A stretch of DNA of 64,000 bases from the NCBI RefSeq assembly GCF_000196515.1, contig NC_014248.1, positions 3,352,001-3,416,000 of the forward strand, read 5' to 3'. The DNA comes from 'Nostoc azollae' 0708. GTDB lineage: Bacteria > Cyanobacteriota > Cyanobacteriia > Cyanobacteriales > Nostocaceae. This document shows, one piece after another, positions 38,488 through 48,963 of this stretch (its first letter is position 1; each line of letters begins with the position of its first letter). The notes below the pieces were generated by a model. The model had not been told where the DNA came from. It made no database searches and saw only the letters and a list, made by a program, of their open reading frames with translations. A program made the translations under genes and the position numbers.

Positions 38488-39147
38488 TTAACTGTTAACC
38501 GAAACTCCCACGGGACAAGCCACATTAGTACCACCTAAACCACAATATCCACCAGGATTTTTGGCTAAATATTGCTGATGGTAGTCTTCAGCATAGTAAA
38601 ACTCAGGTGCATCTAAAATTTCCGTGGTAATTTTGCCATAACCAGCACCATTAAGTGCTTGTTGATAAGCGTCCCGTGATGCTTCTGCTTGTTGCTTTTG
38701 AGTTTGGGAATAAACGTAAATACCCGAACGGTATTGAGTACCACTGTCATTACCTTGACGCATACCTTGGGTAGGATTATGACTTTCCCAGAAAACTTTT
38801 AACACTTGGGAATAACTAATTACCTTAGGGTCAAAAACCACAAGCACTGCTTCATTATGACCCGTTAAACCTGTGCATACTTCTCTGTAGGTTGGGTTGG
38901 GTGTGTAACCAGCAGCATAACCAACCGCAGTGGTGTAAACTGCTGGTTGTTGCCAGAATTTACGTTCTGCACCCCAAAAACAGCCTAAACCAAACATTGC
39001 TGTTTCCATCCCTTCCGGAAAAGGCGGTTTGAGAGGATTGCTGTTAACGTAGTGTTTTGCCGGTACTGCCATCTTGTTTGTGCGTCCTGGTAAGGCTTTT
39101 TCAGGTGAAATCATAGCCAGTTTTTTACCTAATCCGAATATTCCCAT
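38488..39147 (-). CDS. msrA: Peptide methionine sulfoxide reductase MsrA
   Basis: MsrA reduces methionine-S-sulfoxide in proteins. This 219-residue protein has the catalytic motif GCFWG (Cys56) in [16 protein letters not shown], then [32 protein letters not shown], and the tail [16 protein letters not shown] with two possible resolving cysteines. An N-terminal ~45-residue extension is usual in cyanobacteria. Intact. Convergent small intergenic spacing to the thiS gene suggests no shared operon. Confidence 0.95.
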   Translation of the reverse strand: MGIFGLGKKLAMISPEKALPGRTNKMAVPAKHYVNSNPLKPPFPEGMETAMFGLGCFWGAERKFWQQPAVYTTAVGYAAGYTPNPTYREVCTGLTGHNEAVLVVFDPKVISYSQVLKVFWESHNPTQGMRQGNDSGTQYRSGIYVYSQTQKQQAEASRDAYQQALNGAGYGKITTEILDAPEFYYAEDYHQQYLAKNPGGYCGLGGTNVACPVGVSVNS

Positions 39148-39289
39148 TGATTTTGATGAATGTTATGAATGATTGCGTTTCTTTTTTATTTTAGAACTTT
39201 ATTGAGTTGCGCTAAAAATCCTACCGCATTAAGGCTGATGGGTGAGAATAATAACTACGCAGAAACTCTGTCTAAATATATACAGAAGA

Positions 39290-39502
39290 CTATCCTCCTC
39301 CGACAATAGTAACTACTTCCAAGCGATCACCATTTTCGATTTTAGTTTCTGACCAAAATTGACGGTGTAAAATTTCACCATTATATTCCACCGCCACCAA
39401 ACGAGGATTAAAACCCAACTGCTGAAGTAGTTGAGGTAAAGAGGTTTGGGATACACAACTCTGTATTTCCCCATTGACTTGCAAACTAATTTGAGAATTC
39501 AT
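39290..39502 (-). CDS. thiS: Sulfur carrier protein ThiS
   Basis: This 70-residue ubiquitin-fold carrier supplies sulfur for the thiazole ring of thiamine. The C-terminal Gly-Gly needed for thiocarboxylation is present (VTIVGGG). The N-terminus (MNSQISLQVNGEIQSCVSQT) and RLVAVEYNGEILHRQFW fit the family. It lies 88 bp downstream of thiE on the same strand, so the two are probably cotranscribed. Confidence 0.92.
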   Translation of the reverse strand: MNSQISLQVNGEIQSCVSQTSLPQLLQQLGFNPRLVAVEYNGEILHRQFWSETKIENGDRLEVVTIVGGG

Positions 39503-39590
39503 AATAAATCAATTCAAGATTCAAAATAGCGAATAAGCAAAATTTGATTAATTTTCCTATCTTCCCAGTCCTCAGTCCCCAGTCCCCTAC

Positions 39591-40634
39591 CTACTTCCGA
39601 TAAAGCTGAGAAATAAAATACTGTGTGACTAATGTAGGTTGTTCAGCTTGCATGAGCGCTCGTACTACAGCTACTCTTTGACCTCCAGCATCAATCACAT
39701 CATTAATATTACTCGCATCAATTCCCCCAATCGCAAACCAAGGAACTGGACAATTTTTGGACGCATATCTGACATATTCCAAACCTGCTGCGGCTTTACC
39801 TACTTTAGTTGGTGTTTCATAGACTGGACCCACACCAATATAATCTGCACCTTCCGCAATAGCCCCTTGCATCTCTTGGGGATTTGTGGTAGACCGCCCA
39901 ATTAACCGTTGTGAACCCAATAATTGCCTAGCAACTGCGATCGGCATATCTTGTTGTCCTAAATGCACTCCATCTGCACCCACAGCCAGCGCCAAATCTA
40001 CCCTGTCATTGATGATAAACAAAGCACCATAATCGTGACATAGTTGCTGGAGTTTCCTGGCTCTTTCCAGATGAGTCAGATCATCAGATGTCTTTTCACG
40101 AAACTGTAGCAGCATTAGTCCGCCTTTGAGAGCTGCTTCCACAGTCTCCAAAAAATGATCTACTGGCGATGTTACCAAATATAGACGCGATTGCCCCAGT
40201 AATTGATGACGTTGATAACCCATCAAAGTGCTTTCTAGAGTATAAACCTGATAACGCATCTGCTTAAAAGCACTCCCCATATTTGGGTTATACAGTTTGC
40301 CATATTCCTCCAAAACCCTCAGTGCTTCTTGGAGACGACAAAAATTAGCTTGTAACAAAGATGTGATATCAGCCCGTTGTTCCTCTTGAGGATGAGTTAA
40401 ACCCGTACCAGGATCACCAAGTGTATCTCGTGCTGCCCTCATTTGTGCGGTATGCCACCGACCGAGCTCTTGACGTAAGTGCTTACAAGCTTCAGCTAAC
40501 GAGGCATCATTTAATCCAAAGCGACACCATTCTTCAATAATACGCAACCCTTCACGAGCGCGATCCAAATTAGCATCCAGAATGCGGTATACCACTTGTT
40601 GTGTTTCTTGTCCTTGATGATGGGCTGTAACCAT
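39591..40634 (-). CDS. thiE: Thiamine-phosphate synthase ThiE with N-terminal helical domain
   Basis: This enzyme joins the thiazole and pyrimidine halves of thiamine phosphate. Its 347 residues are longer than plain ThiE (~210). The first ~130 residues (YRILDANLDRAREGLRIIEE, EACKHLRQELGRWH) form the ThiD2-like N-terminal domain often fused to ThiE in cyanobacteria. The ThiE barrel follows: LQFREKTSDD, then INDRVDLALAVGADGVHLGQ, IGRSTTNPQEMQGAIAEGAD, and IGVGPVYETPTK. The active-site R and N are in the expected places. Intact. No TPP riboswitch was recognised upstream. Confidence 0.93.
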   Translation of the reverse strand: MVTAHHQGQETQQVVYRILDANLDRAREGLRIIEEWCRFGLNDASLAEACKHLRQELGRWHTAQMRAARDTLGDPGTGLTHPQEEQRADITSLLQANFCRLQEALRVLEEYGKLYNPNMGSAFKQMRYQVYTLESTLMGYQRHQLLGQSRLYLVTSPVDHFLETVEAALKGGLMLLQFREKTSDDLTHLERARKLQQLCHDYGALFIINDRVDLALAVGADGVHLGQQDMPIAVARQLLGSQRLIGRSTTNPQEMQGAIAEGADYIGVGPVYETPTKVGKAAAGLEYVRYASKNCPVPWFAIGGIDASNINDVIDAGGQRVAVVRALMQAEQPTLVTQYFISQLYRK

Positions 40635-40907
40635 TAAAACAATCCCATTATGAGTTTAATTAAAATTGACATATAGCAATCCGATTTAATTTGTTATTTC
40701 ACTTATGTTGTGTGGATATTAGGCATTGGGCATTGGAAATTGAGTTTATTCACGTTACATTGAGGATTGCTACAGTTAAAATTTACTAATTTATTTGTAG
40801 GAAAAATAGCCACTTGGTCAGCTTTACGGGTAATATAATCGACATATTGAGGTCTGAAAGTCTGAGAACATTACTGATTGGTGTGCTACCGGAGTTGCAT
40901 ATAGTTT

Positions 40908-42625
40908 ATGCCTCTTCTTAATTTTATTCCTAGCTGTAAAGCAGAGATGCTGTTTCAAAAACTCATTTTCTCAGAATTTAAGAGACTTTCAGTTACACCT
41001 TCCCCAATTGTATGTTTGACCTTAGGTTTGGCGGTAGTAATTCCAGCCTTATGGAGTAACAACATTAGCAGTGCAATCGCTCAAATTCCCACAACATCAA
41101 CAAAAGTAGTCCAGAGTGACAGAACAATTTCTCAGGTTAACATCTTCTTTGTCAACCCAAGTATCGACAATGACCAAGAAAGTAACGGTAGTAAAATCGC
41201 TCCCTTAAAGACAATTACCAAAGCCTTGCAACTAGCACAACCAAATACTCTCATTATCCTTGCTCCAGGTACATACAGCCCCAAAACAGGCGAAGTATTC
41301 CCCATCATCCTCAAACAGAATGTAGCTATTCAAGGAGGTATTCGCAACCAAGGCAGAACCGTCAAAATTATCGGTGGTGGTGAATACCTCAGTCGCAGGT
41401 TTGTCCGTCAAAACGTCGCTATTGTCGGTGCTAACCTAGCCAGTTTAAGCGGAGTCACAGTCACCAAGACCAACAGCCTTGCTTATGGTTGATGGATTGA
41501 ATCGGCTAATCTCTTGATTCAGAAAAATAGATTTACTGGCAATACCCAAGATGGCATTTCTACCACTGGTAATGCCACTCCTATCAATTAGCAAAAATTA
41601 TTTTTATCAAAATGGTGCAAATGGCATTACCGTTTCTGCTGATTCCTGTCCCGAAATTTGGGAAAATCTCTTTCAAAACAATGGTTTTGCGATTAACTTC
41701 GCTCAAAATGCTTCTCCTATAATTGTTGGTAATCAAATCTCCAACAACAGATCAGGAATTGTCGTTCAAGCAAATACCAGCCCGATTTTACGGAAAAATT
41801 TCATTCAAAGCAGTAAAGAAGATGGTTTGGTCATAATTGACCAAGCTATACCAGATTTAGGCAATTCCAGTGAGCCAGGTGGCAACCGATTTAGGAATAA
41901 TTCGCGCTATGATATTAACGCCAAAGCTGCCAAGCAGGTAATTTTCGCTGGTGGAAATAACATATGTAAAAATCGCATCATCCATCGGCAATGTAGATAT
42001 TAATAACGCTACAAAAGCAATAATTGTTAGAAATTCTGCAACTAATTCTGTCTCTGCACAGCAAATACCCACAGGAGGACAGATAGTTTTTGCAGAACCC
42101 AATATCCCCAGAGCTTTCAACCAGTCTATAGTGATTTTATCCAGTCGTAGCAATACCCCTGAAAATAATCCCATCCCTAAAATAGCCCCAACTAATCTAG
42201 AAAATTCTGTTCCCAAAACTAATTCTCAAAGCAATACATCGGTATTAAATTATGTGGGAGTTGAACCCAGAGTTATTGAACAGGGTCTAATTGAATGAGA
42301 AGTGATGGAATCAGGAGTAATTGAATTTATTGCTCCTCAAGCATCCAATTCCACACCTAGAACTGATAGTAATTCCAGTGTAGTCGTACCATCCAAACCT
42401 TATACAACCACTCGTCAGAGTTCACGTTATCGTGTGGTAGTCCCAGTCACGAACAACCAACAACGGGAAACAGTGCTTTCTGTAGTCCCTGATGCTTTTG
42501 CTAAAGTCTCACAAAGTCGCACAGTCATGCAAGTAGGAGTTTTTAGCACTCAAAATAAAGCTAGCGACATGGTTCAAATTCTTAATAGCAGGGGTTTGAG
42601 AGCTATCATCGAGCGATTGAATTAA
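40908..42625 (+). pseudogene. DUF1565 beta-helix protein with SPOR-like C-terminus, frameshifted
   Basis: The N-terminus has a hydrophobic export segment (IVCLTLGLAVVIPALWS) and the DUF1565 domain FFVNPSIDNDQESNGSKIAP, LKTITKALQLAQPNTLIILA, PGTYSPKTGEVFPI. Right-handed beta-helix repeats follow (NRFTGNTQDGISTTGNATPI; NQISNNRSGIVVQANTSPIL) in shifted frames. A SPOR-like C-terminal domain, VVPVTNNQQ...VMQVGVFSTQNKASDMVQILN, is open at 42302-42625. TGA after NSLAYG at 41491, shifts near 41590 and 41950, and TGA at 42297 destroy it. It is a probable cell-surface or periplasmic polysaccharide-related protein. Confidence 0.75.
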
Positions 42626-42730
42626 CTTGTAATTGGATTAGGACGAAGAAAAGGGTATAAGGATGTGGGGGTGTAGGGGAGGAAAATAAATTCATACTGC
42701 TGCCTTTTGTCTTTTGCCTCCTCTCTCCCA

Positions 42731-43417
42731 TCACACAGCAAATTCAGCTTCTTCACCAGTCATGGCTTTGAGTTTGGATGTGAATGACTCAGTGCGATCG
42801 CTCCTGTGAGGAGTAAACTGGCCAATTGGCGGATTATTAGCATTTCCTGCCAGCAGTTTTGGCATTTGAGCGGGAACCAGGCTTTTTTGAGCAATCAGCT
42901 TTTGACTGACGGTTGCTGCTAACTGTCGCTTGCTAACATCTGTTACCACTTTAAATGAAGGAGATGTTAAAACACGACTATCCCGTTCTCCATTGGCCAG
43001 AGTTCGGGATGCAATGTGACTCTCTCGGTAATTATTACCTCCTGGAGCAGGCAGTAATTGAAGGTTTTTCGGGTGCTCAATTGGCTGCGCTTGCGGTATT
43101 GCTGGTAAAACAGGGGGAGATATTTTGGTTAAATTGGCTGGAAACTTACTGCAAATTAGGCGGTCAAATTCCATGTTGAAATGATAAATCACCTCACCTC
43201 GCCGTAGCCAAAAGTTTAATATTTGTTGTACTGATATCGCTTTATAGCGTCCTTGATACAGTGCTTCAATAACTGCTAGATGTAGCCAATTCATTGGGTA
43301 ATCATATCGCCAACGGTTAATTAACTCACTGGCACTGTACCCATTGAGGTCAAAACTATAGTGGACTAATAAGTTGACGGCCAATTGGGCGGAGGTATCT
43401 GGGGGTGTTGTTAGCAT
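42731..43417 (-). CDS. Conserved cyanobacterial hypothetical protein
   Basis: The frame extends to 43465, but MLTTPPDTSAQLAVNLLVHY at 43417 is the more likely start. The first ~110 residues are helical (INRWRYDYPMNWLHLAVIEA, then KAISVQQILNFWLRRGEVIY). A proline-rich middle and a basic tail (HRSDRTESFTSKLKAMTGEE) follow. It has no signal peptide or enzyme motif. The compact helical N-terminus might be a DNA- or protein-binding domain; that is a guess. Intact between two pseudogenes, which suggests it is under selection. Confidence 0.65.
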   Translation of the reverse strand: MLTTPPDTSAQLAVNLLVHYSFDLNGYSASELINRWRYDYPMNWLHLAVIEALYQGRYKAISVQQILNFWLRRGEVIYHFNMEFDRLICSKFPANLTKISPPVLPAIPQAQPIEHPKNLQLLPAPGGNNYRESHIASRTLANGERDSRVLTSPSFKVVTDVSKRQLAATVSQKLIAQKSLVPAQMPKLLAGNANNPPIGQFTPHRSDRTESFTSKLKAMTGEEAEFAV

Positions 43418-43666
43418 GGGGCTTTTAGTTCCAGGCAATAGGTATAAATGTCTCACCCATCGCATCTAGCCTAACGTCTTTTTAGCTACATGAATGTTTG
43501 TTCAGCAGCAGCAAATTTTATAGGCAGTGTTTTTTATTCTACTTGTCAATCGCTAATATGCAAAATATTATAGTATAACTTACGCACTTGACAAATGTAC
43601 TTTTGTATGGAATTTAAGGTAAACCAAGAGAGCAGGAGTGTAGGAGAAAATAACCATTGATTACTG

Positions 43667-45737
43667 TTAACTGATAACTATATTAATGGGTTTGACTCGC
43701 TGGAGAGCGACTAGTGCCTGATAAATCATAGCTGCAACTTCTCCCCCTGTGACATCTAGTGTTGCTGCAAGTAGTTTGGAGTCTGGATAATTGATGATCA
43801 TTTTATATTGTCTGGCAGTAGTGATCGCTATGCGAGCATATTCAGGAATAGACTTTCTATCACTATAGACATTTAACAAATCGGTGCTAGCTGTTGGTAA
43901 TCCCAGTCCGTTGACAAGAGAAACTATAACCTGTAGGCGTTGTAAATTCTGATGAAGACGAAATGTGCGCTCACTAAAACCGCCCACAAAACCCCCACTA
44001 GTAGCCTGTTGAATCACCCCTTAGCAGCCCAAAAATTTGATGTTACATCAGTAAATTCTGTGGCTTGACGTTTGGACACAGGGTTAAAAGCAGCAGCTAT
44101 GAAAGCTGCATATTGAGCGCGAGTCATAGGTTTATCTGGTTGGTAACTACCATCAGCAAAACCTTGAGTTAAATTCATGCTTACCAAAGCCCGAATAAAA
44201 GGTTCTGCCCAGTGTCCCACTAAATCAGAAAATGAGGGAATATCTGTATCTGGTTTCACAATATAAACAGAAGGTATGGCTTCTATTTCACCTTTAGCCA
44301 CCAATGACTGATAAATTAAAGGAGCTACCTCCGCACGGGTGATTTCTCGTAATGGTTCTAAAGGTTCTAATTGTCGATAATTAACTACCAGCAGCATTTG
44401 GGTAGCAATTGTAACTGTATTGGTAGCATAACTGGGAATTTGGGCCCTGTCTTGGTACACTCTTAACCCATTGGGATTATTGCCAGAACATTTCAACCCA
44501 TTGACAATAGATACTATGGACTAAACCTTGGTTAAATTTTGTCCTGGTCGGAAAGTCCCATCAGGGAAACGACCCAAAAAACCCCTATCAGCAGCATTTA
44601 CAATAGCACCAGCACCCCAAAAATCAGTTCTCACATCCTTAAACTTATTTAAATTATTGCTATCAGGGAGTTGAAAAGTCTTGGTAGTTAAGGCAGCATA
44701 TTGAGCGCGAGTAATTGATGTGGATGGTTGAAAAGTACCATCAGGAAAGCCACTAATAAAACCTCTATTCACCAAAACCTCAGCAAAAGCAGCAGCCCAA
44801 TGTCCATCTAAATCAGAAAAACTGGTACTAATTCCCACTTGACTGGGAGTGTCGGCTGTAGCCGCAATAAATTCTACCAACCCCTTCACCTGAGTAGGAT
44901 TCAACTGATTAGGCACAGAGATTAAGTTTTGAGAAGATAAATTTTGGACATCAAATTCACCTTGAGTGCGAAAAATATTATCAGCCGGGTCTTGTTCTTT
45001 ACCCAAGTCAGGATTTGCATTACCATTTACCAACAAACCACCTTGAATATTTTTGCTGATCAGATTGCGTCGCAGTACAGGACTAGCATCAGGAGACAAT
45101 CCGAGCACTATTCGGTTATTTGTGAGTTTATTATTAGCCCCCAGAGGGGCTGCAAAATCACTAACAGCTATCCCCACAGGGTTATTTTCAAATACATTCC
45201 GCAACACTTCCCCTTTGCTATAACGTACCATCATTAACCCACTGGCTACATTGTGCACAAGCAGATTATCCAAAATTGCAGGTTTAGCGTTACCAGTTGC
45301 AAATATCCCTTCTCTCCCACATTTACTGAAAGTATTATTTGCTAAAGTCGGACTTGTCGATTCAATCCAAATCCCCGTACCCCTAGCAATAGGATTACTT
45401 ACAGTCACAGCCAACAAACTTGCATCACCTAGCAGCAATAATGTAATATTTTGTAGACCAAAAGTAGGACTTTGATACTCACCACTTCCAGATAATCACA
45501 ATTAAATGACCCTTGTTAGCTTCATTACCCACCACCCAGCACTAATATCCCCCGACCAATAATCAGGGGAAACACCCCACCACTAGCAGTGCTGTACGTC
45601 CCCGGTGCTAACTGAATAATTGCCGATGATTGAGTCGCCTTTAAAGCAGCAGTGATAGTTCTTTCAGAACTCAGGCGAGAACCAGTATTAGCATCATTGC
45701 CTGTAACAGGATTTACATACATTGTGGAGACGACCAT
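43667..45737 (-). pseudogene. DUF1565 beta-helix protein with S-layer homology domains, frameshifted
   Basis: The first piece (45525-45737) is MYVNPVTGNDANTGSRLSSE, ...AIIQLAPGTYSTASGGVFPL, the DUF1565 domain. The second (44521-45438) has beta-helix repeats (WIESTSPTLANNTFSKCGRE, LRRNLISKNIQGGLLVNGNA) and SLH repeats (FSDLDGHWAAAFAEVLVNRG, FISGFPDGTFQPSTSITRAQ). The third and fourth (44014-44496 and 43667-44017) carry more SLH motifs (DLVGHWAEPFIRALVSMNLT, QGFADGSYQPDKPMTRAQY). Shifts separate all four pieces. SLH domains anchor proteins to the cell wall, so the ancestor was a surface protein. It is a paralogue of the convergent gene at 40908. Confidence 0.8.
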
Positions 45738-46131
45738 AATTTATAATCTAAATCTATAATTCTTAATTAATAATTAATACTCTATACTCTATACTTTATA
45801 CTTTGAATTTATAAAAGTTAAAAGCTCCCCAACTCATTTAAGAACTGGGGTATCTTATTGCAAGCGAATAGTCTGGTTAAGTTCTGATGAGGTGATTAGG
45901 TTTTGTATTGAGAATATTGGACTATATCTTAATTCATATAAATAAAAAATGTCAGAATCAGGATTTCCAGGTCTCAAGGATTTATCGCTAACGCCACCCT
46001 ACACGAACAGGATGTTTTTTGATGAAATATAGTTTTTAGAAATCATGGAGATCTTTTTTTAAAGCATCATGAAATATTCAAGACGATAGATAAAATACAA
46101 TCTTCTACATCCTTAATTTTCATAACATTTT
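45738..46131. repeat. Intergenic with degenerate CAGGAT-type repeat
   Basis: Tandem TACTCTA-type motifs lie at 45778-45800. At about 45950-46120 a degenerate sequence, AATCAGGATTTCCAGG ... CAGGATGTTTTTTGAT ... TACATCCTTAATTTTCAT, resembles 48770-48930 and traces at 36750-36820 and 46905-46940. No gene is seen. Confidence 0.5.
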
Positions 46132-46694
46132 ATCCTTGTAAAACCTTAGTCACAGTTAACTTCATATCAGGAAATAAAGGAGAAGAAATCACTTGATCAC
46201 CTGACAAAACCTACTCCTCATAAAAACCTTCAACCCACTCCAAAACCGTCACTTTTTGCTGAATCGGATCTAAAATCCAATACTCAGCAATTCCCCGCGC
46301 TGCATACTCAGAACGCTTGTAACGATAATCCCGATTTTCCTGATTGGGACTTACTACCTCAACCACTAAGAAACGTGGCGGCATATCCATTAAAATTAGA
46401 GAGCATGTAGCACCTGTCATGACCTGAGCTAATTCTTCAGAAAACACCACCAAGTCAAGAAGATGCACGCCACCTGCCGACTATATACAGCCATTTCTAT
46501 TTTTATACTCAAGCGGTAAAATGGGATACCTAATTTCAGAAAATAGGCAACTAAAAACATCGTCGACGATTTGGCTCACTTTCTAAAGGCATACGAATTA
46601 ATTCTCCGTTCTCCAACTCATATAAATTATCCGTACCGTTATCAAATTGAAGAAATTCCTCAAAAGTCATCCTTTTAGGAGTTATAACTGTCAT
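46132..46694 (-). pseudogene. Uma2-family gene, broken
   Basis: It starts MTVITPKRMTFEEFLQFDNG, then DNLYELENGELIRMPLESEP. A shift near 46560 and stops lead to the open core 46211-46468 (MDMPPRFLVVEVVSPNQENR, DYRYKRSEYAARGIAEYWIL, DPIQQKVTVLEWVEGFYEE). A stop at 46211 is followed in frame by VLSGDQVISSPLFPDMKLTV and the natural end. The VVEVVSP...YWILD nuclease-core pattern identifies the family. Inactive. Confidence 0.75.
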
Positions 46695-47051
46695 GGCTAT
46701 TTCTCCCATAAACAGCTTGTATTTACTACTTTAACAAAGTTACTATTTTAACAATCTGTTTAATTTCTTACTCTAACTTTGCTAAATTAGCCATATTTTC
46801 CTGCTTTGGTAAATGTTCAAATTCATCTTGTAGCATTATTTTATGAATATTTAAATTTAAAGCATAGCACATAAGATATAAGAATTACAATACTGTATAT
46901 ACTTAAATCCTGCGCATCCTGATTCTGAGAACCACAAAAAATCTACTTTACTGCTGGTAATTTATGATTAAGTTTATAATTATTAAAATGCAACTAAAAA
47001 GGTGGCTATATTATCATTTTAACCCTTAGAAGTTCTTATCCCTAATCTTCC
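46695..47051. other. Intergenic, mostly featureless
   Basis: AT-rich. On the minus strand near 46770-46840 a 22-codon stretch (MLQDEFEHLPKQENMANLAK) may be the relic of a small protein. A CATCCTGATTCTGAGA block at 46916-46931 belongs to the degenerate repeat family. Nothing else. Confidence 0.35.
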
Positions 47052-47372
47052 GTGAAAATTGCAGCTAAATCAACTTATGACCTATTAATTAAAAGTCAAA
47101 CAGATCGCACTTTGAAAGCGGCATTATTAAGTTTACCAGAATGTCAAGGTATAGGAAATACAGAAACGGAAGCAATAGAAGCATTAGATCAGATTTTCCA
47201 AGTGCGTTTAGGAAATGCTAGGATTATGACTTTATAAATTGAAGCAGTGAAAACAGGAAATCATTGGATGAAGTTTGCAGGAATGCTTGAGGATAATCCA
47301 CATTTTGATAAAGTACAGCAATATATAGCAGAATATCGTCGTGAATTAGATGCAGCGATGGAGGAAGATTAG
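47052..47372 (+). pseudogene. Antitoxin of a VapC-type pair, in-frame stop
   Basis: From GTG 47052 the frame reads VKIAAKSTYDLLIKSQTDRT, LKAALLSLPECQGIGNTETE, AIEALDQIFQVRLGNARIMT and stops with TAA at 47235. The same frame continues IEAVKTGNHWMKFAGMLEDN, PHFDKVQQYIAEYRRELDAA. The family places this protein directly upstream of a PIN toxin, as here (30 bp). It is a small antitoxin in which the toxin-binding C-terminal part is now beyond a nonsense codon. Confidence 0.65.
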
Positions 47373-47402
47373 CAATAAATTGAAAGTGAGGAGATATATA
47401 TA

Positions 47403-47832
47403 ATGAGCTTATGGATACTTGATACAGATCATTTTTCTCTCTTTCAACATAGACATGCATTTGTGTTACAGTGTCTTAATAAAGACAACTTTAAATTTGA
47501 ATAAGTTGCCATAAATATACTATGATTAATTACTGCTAAAGAACAATTATCTGGTAGGTTCAATGTAATTACAAATGCCTGATCATCGGATTAATTAGTA
47601 TTAGCTTATGCAAATTTCTACGCTAATTTAGACTTCTTAGGAACTGTTAATTTACTGTAACTTAGCGAGCGAAGCTGCTGGTAATATTTCCACTGAATTA
47701 GTCAAGCAAAATATTCGCGTTGGTACTTAAGATTTACCCATTGCTGCTATATCAGTTAATGGTATTTCAGTTACTCTTAATTGGAAGGTTTTTGAGAAAG
47801 TGCATAATTTCCGTCTATAAGATTGGAGTCTA
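47403..47832 (+). pseudogene. VapC-type PIN toxin, heavily decayed
   Basis: It starts MSLWILDTDHFSLFQHRHAF, where DTD is the first PIN acidic site. After VLQCLNKDNFKFE it stops. Decayed pieces (AINI, LANFYA-like) follow, then a clear C-terminus: ASEAAGNISTELVKQNIRVG, then DLPIAAISVNGISVTLNWKV, FEKVHNFRL. The ancestor was an RNase toxin partnered with the upstream antitoxin. Several stops and shifts inactivate it, more than its partner has. Confidence 0.7.
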
Positions 47833-47849
47833 AGCTCCAAATTATCACA

Positions 47850-48284
47850 TTACGTTAATACACTTTCTTTCACTTGCAATTTATTCATAATACTTTCTTC
47901 CAAAAGATGATAGAGGAAATGAGGAGAGTTTAAATTAGCTGAATGTAATAGGTTTTGATAAACTTGACAAGCTGATTCATGATTTAAAATTCGGTTATGA
48001 ATGATTCTTGTCCATTCAGGTGCAGTTATTATTAGTTGGGGAATAACATGAATAAATGCTGAAATTTGGGTTTTCATATCAAAATATTCCAGGAAGTGAA
48101 TTAACCCAAACATCACTTCTGGCTCTTGACATTGACCCTCTAAAGTCAGATGATATGCAGATAAATTATTTTCATCAGGATTTTTAGCTATTGCAGTTAA
48201 AGCATTTTCAAAATTTCTAACTTGTTCTTCTGTTTGCATTAGGCAATTTTCTGTTAAGATTGTCGTGAAATTATTTTGATTCAT
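47850..48284 (-). CDS. Imm30-like immunity protein
   Basis: This intact 144-residue helical protein reads MNQNNFTTILTENCLMQTEE, then TLEGQCQEPEVMFGLIHFLE, YFDMKTQISAFIHVIPQLII and APEWTRIIHNRILNHESA. The pattern and size suggest an Imm30-type immunity protein. The gene overlaps the 3' end of the toxin-like gene upstream by 14 bp, so the two are translationally coupled. Its job would be to neutralise that toxin. The toxin has an in-frame stop but this gene is clean. The family call is from pattern memory, not a search. Confidence 0.6.
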   Translation of the reverse strand: MNQNNFTTILTENCLMQTEEQVRNFENALTAIAKNPDENNLSAYHLTLEGQCQEPEVMFGLIHFLEYFDMKTQISAFIHVIPQLIITAPEWTRIIHNRILNHESACQVYQNLLHSANLNSPHFLYHLLEESIMNKLQVKESVLT

Positions 48285-48678
48285 GGTTTTTACCTCCTTT
48301 AACGAAAATAGATTGCAAAATTACCTTATTCAGTCTGATTAATGCTTGTAAACTCTCTCTGATTTCTCTATTATACAAACCTTGAGAAACATAAATAGAA
48401 CGGACATCACAAATTTTTTGTGCTCATGCTTCTCTAGGTGATAAGTTTAAGTTAGGACGTTTACCATAAGAAATAGTTTGCCGATGAGGACCTCCTTTTC
48501 CTGGTGATAAATGTTGCATCATGATGGCAAGTCTTTGCTCTGTTTTATAACCTGGAACTTCATCTTTCATAAAAGCATCCGCAGGTATATGATGAGGTGT
48601 GAGGTTATCACCTCTACGTACCTTTTTCAGTAAGTCTCCATAAGTTCGTACAGTTCCTTCTCCTAGTATTATTTGCGG
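48271..48678 (-). pseudogene. Polymorphic-toxin C-terminal domain, in-frame stop
   Basis: The minus strand reads LGEGTVRTYGDLLKKVRRGD, NLTPHHIPADAFMKDEVPGY, then LAIMMQHLSPGKGGPHRQTI. A TGA at 48424-48426 interrupts REA*AQKICDVRSIYVSQGL. It ends NKVILQSIFVKGGKNHESK, 14 bp inside the immunity gene. The LTPHHIPADAF and GGPHRQT histidines look like a metal-dependent nuclease toxin domain. The N-terminal delivery part is missing. It is the disabled cargo of a contact-dependent or secreted toxin. Confidence 0.6.
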
Positions 48679-48963
48679 TTAATTATTAATAATTTGTTTA
48701 CTCCTGTTTAGTTATTTATAGTGATTCATATTTTAATTATGAAGGAAGAAAGGGAATCCTTACTTTAAGTATTCAGGATTTATAGGATCAGAGGATTTAC
48801 AGGATGTTTTTTGATGGAGTTCTATTCTTTAAAATAACTCATCATTAAATATTCACAAACAATCTATAAATAACAATCCTTTACATCCTTAAATTCAGGA
48901 TATCCTGATTCAGACAACTACAAAAAACAATCCACACCACAAATAGTGCAACATTAATTTTAC
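48679..48963. repeat. Intergenic with degenerate CAGGAT-type repeat
   Basis: 48768-48930 reads AGTATTCAGGATTTATAGGA ... ACAGGATGTTTTTTGATGG ... TACATCCTTAAATTCAGGAT, matching the repeat at 45950-46120 loosely. It has inverted character (AGGATTT / AAATTCAGGAT). No gene. Confidence 0.5.

Noticed and set aside
38488-40680. TPP riboswitch upstream of thiE/thiS
   Set aside because: I could not find the conserved CUGAGA and ACCUG-type core elements in the leader above 40634.
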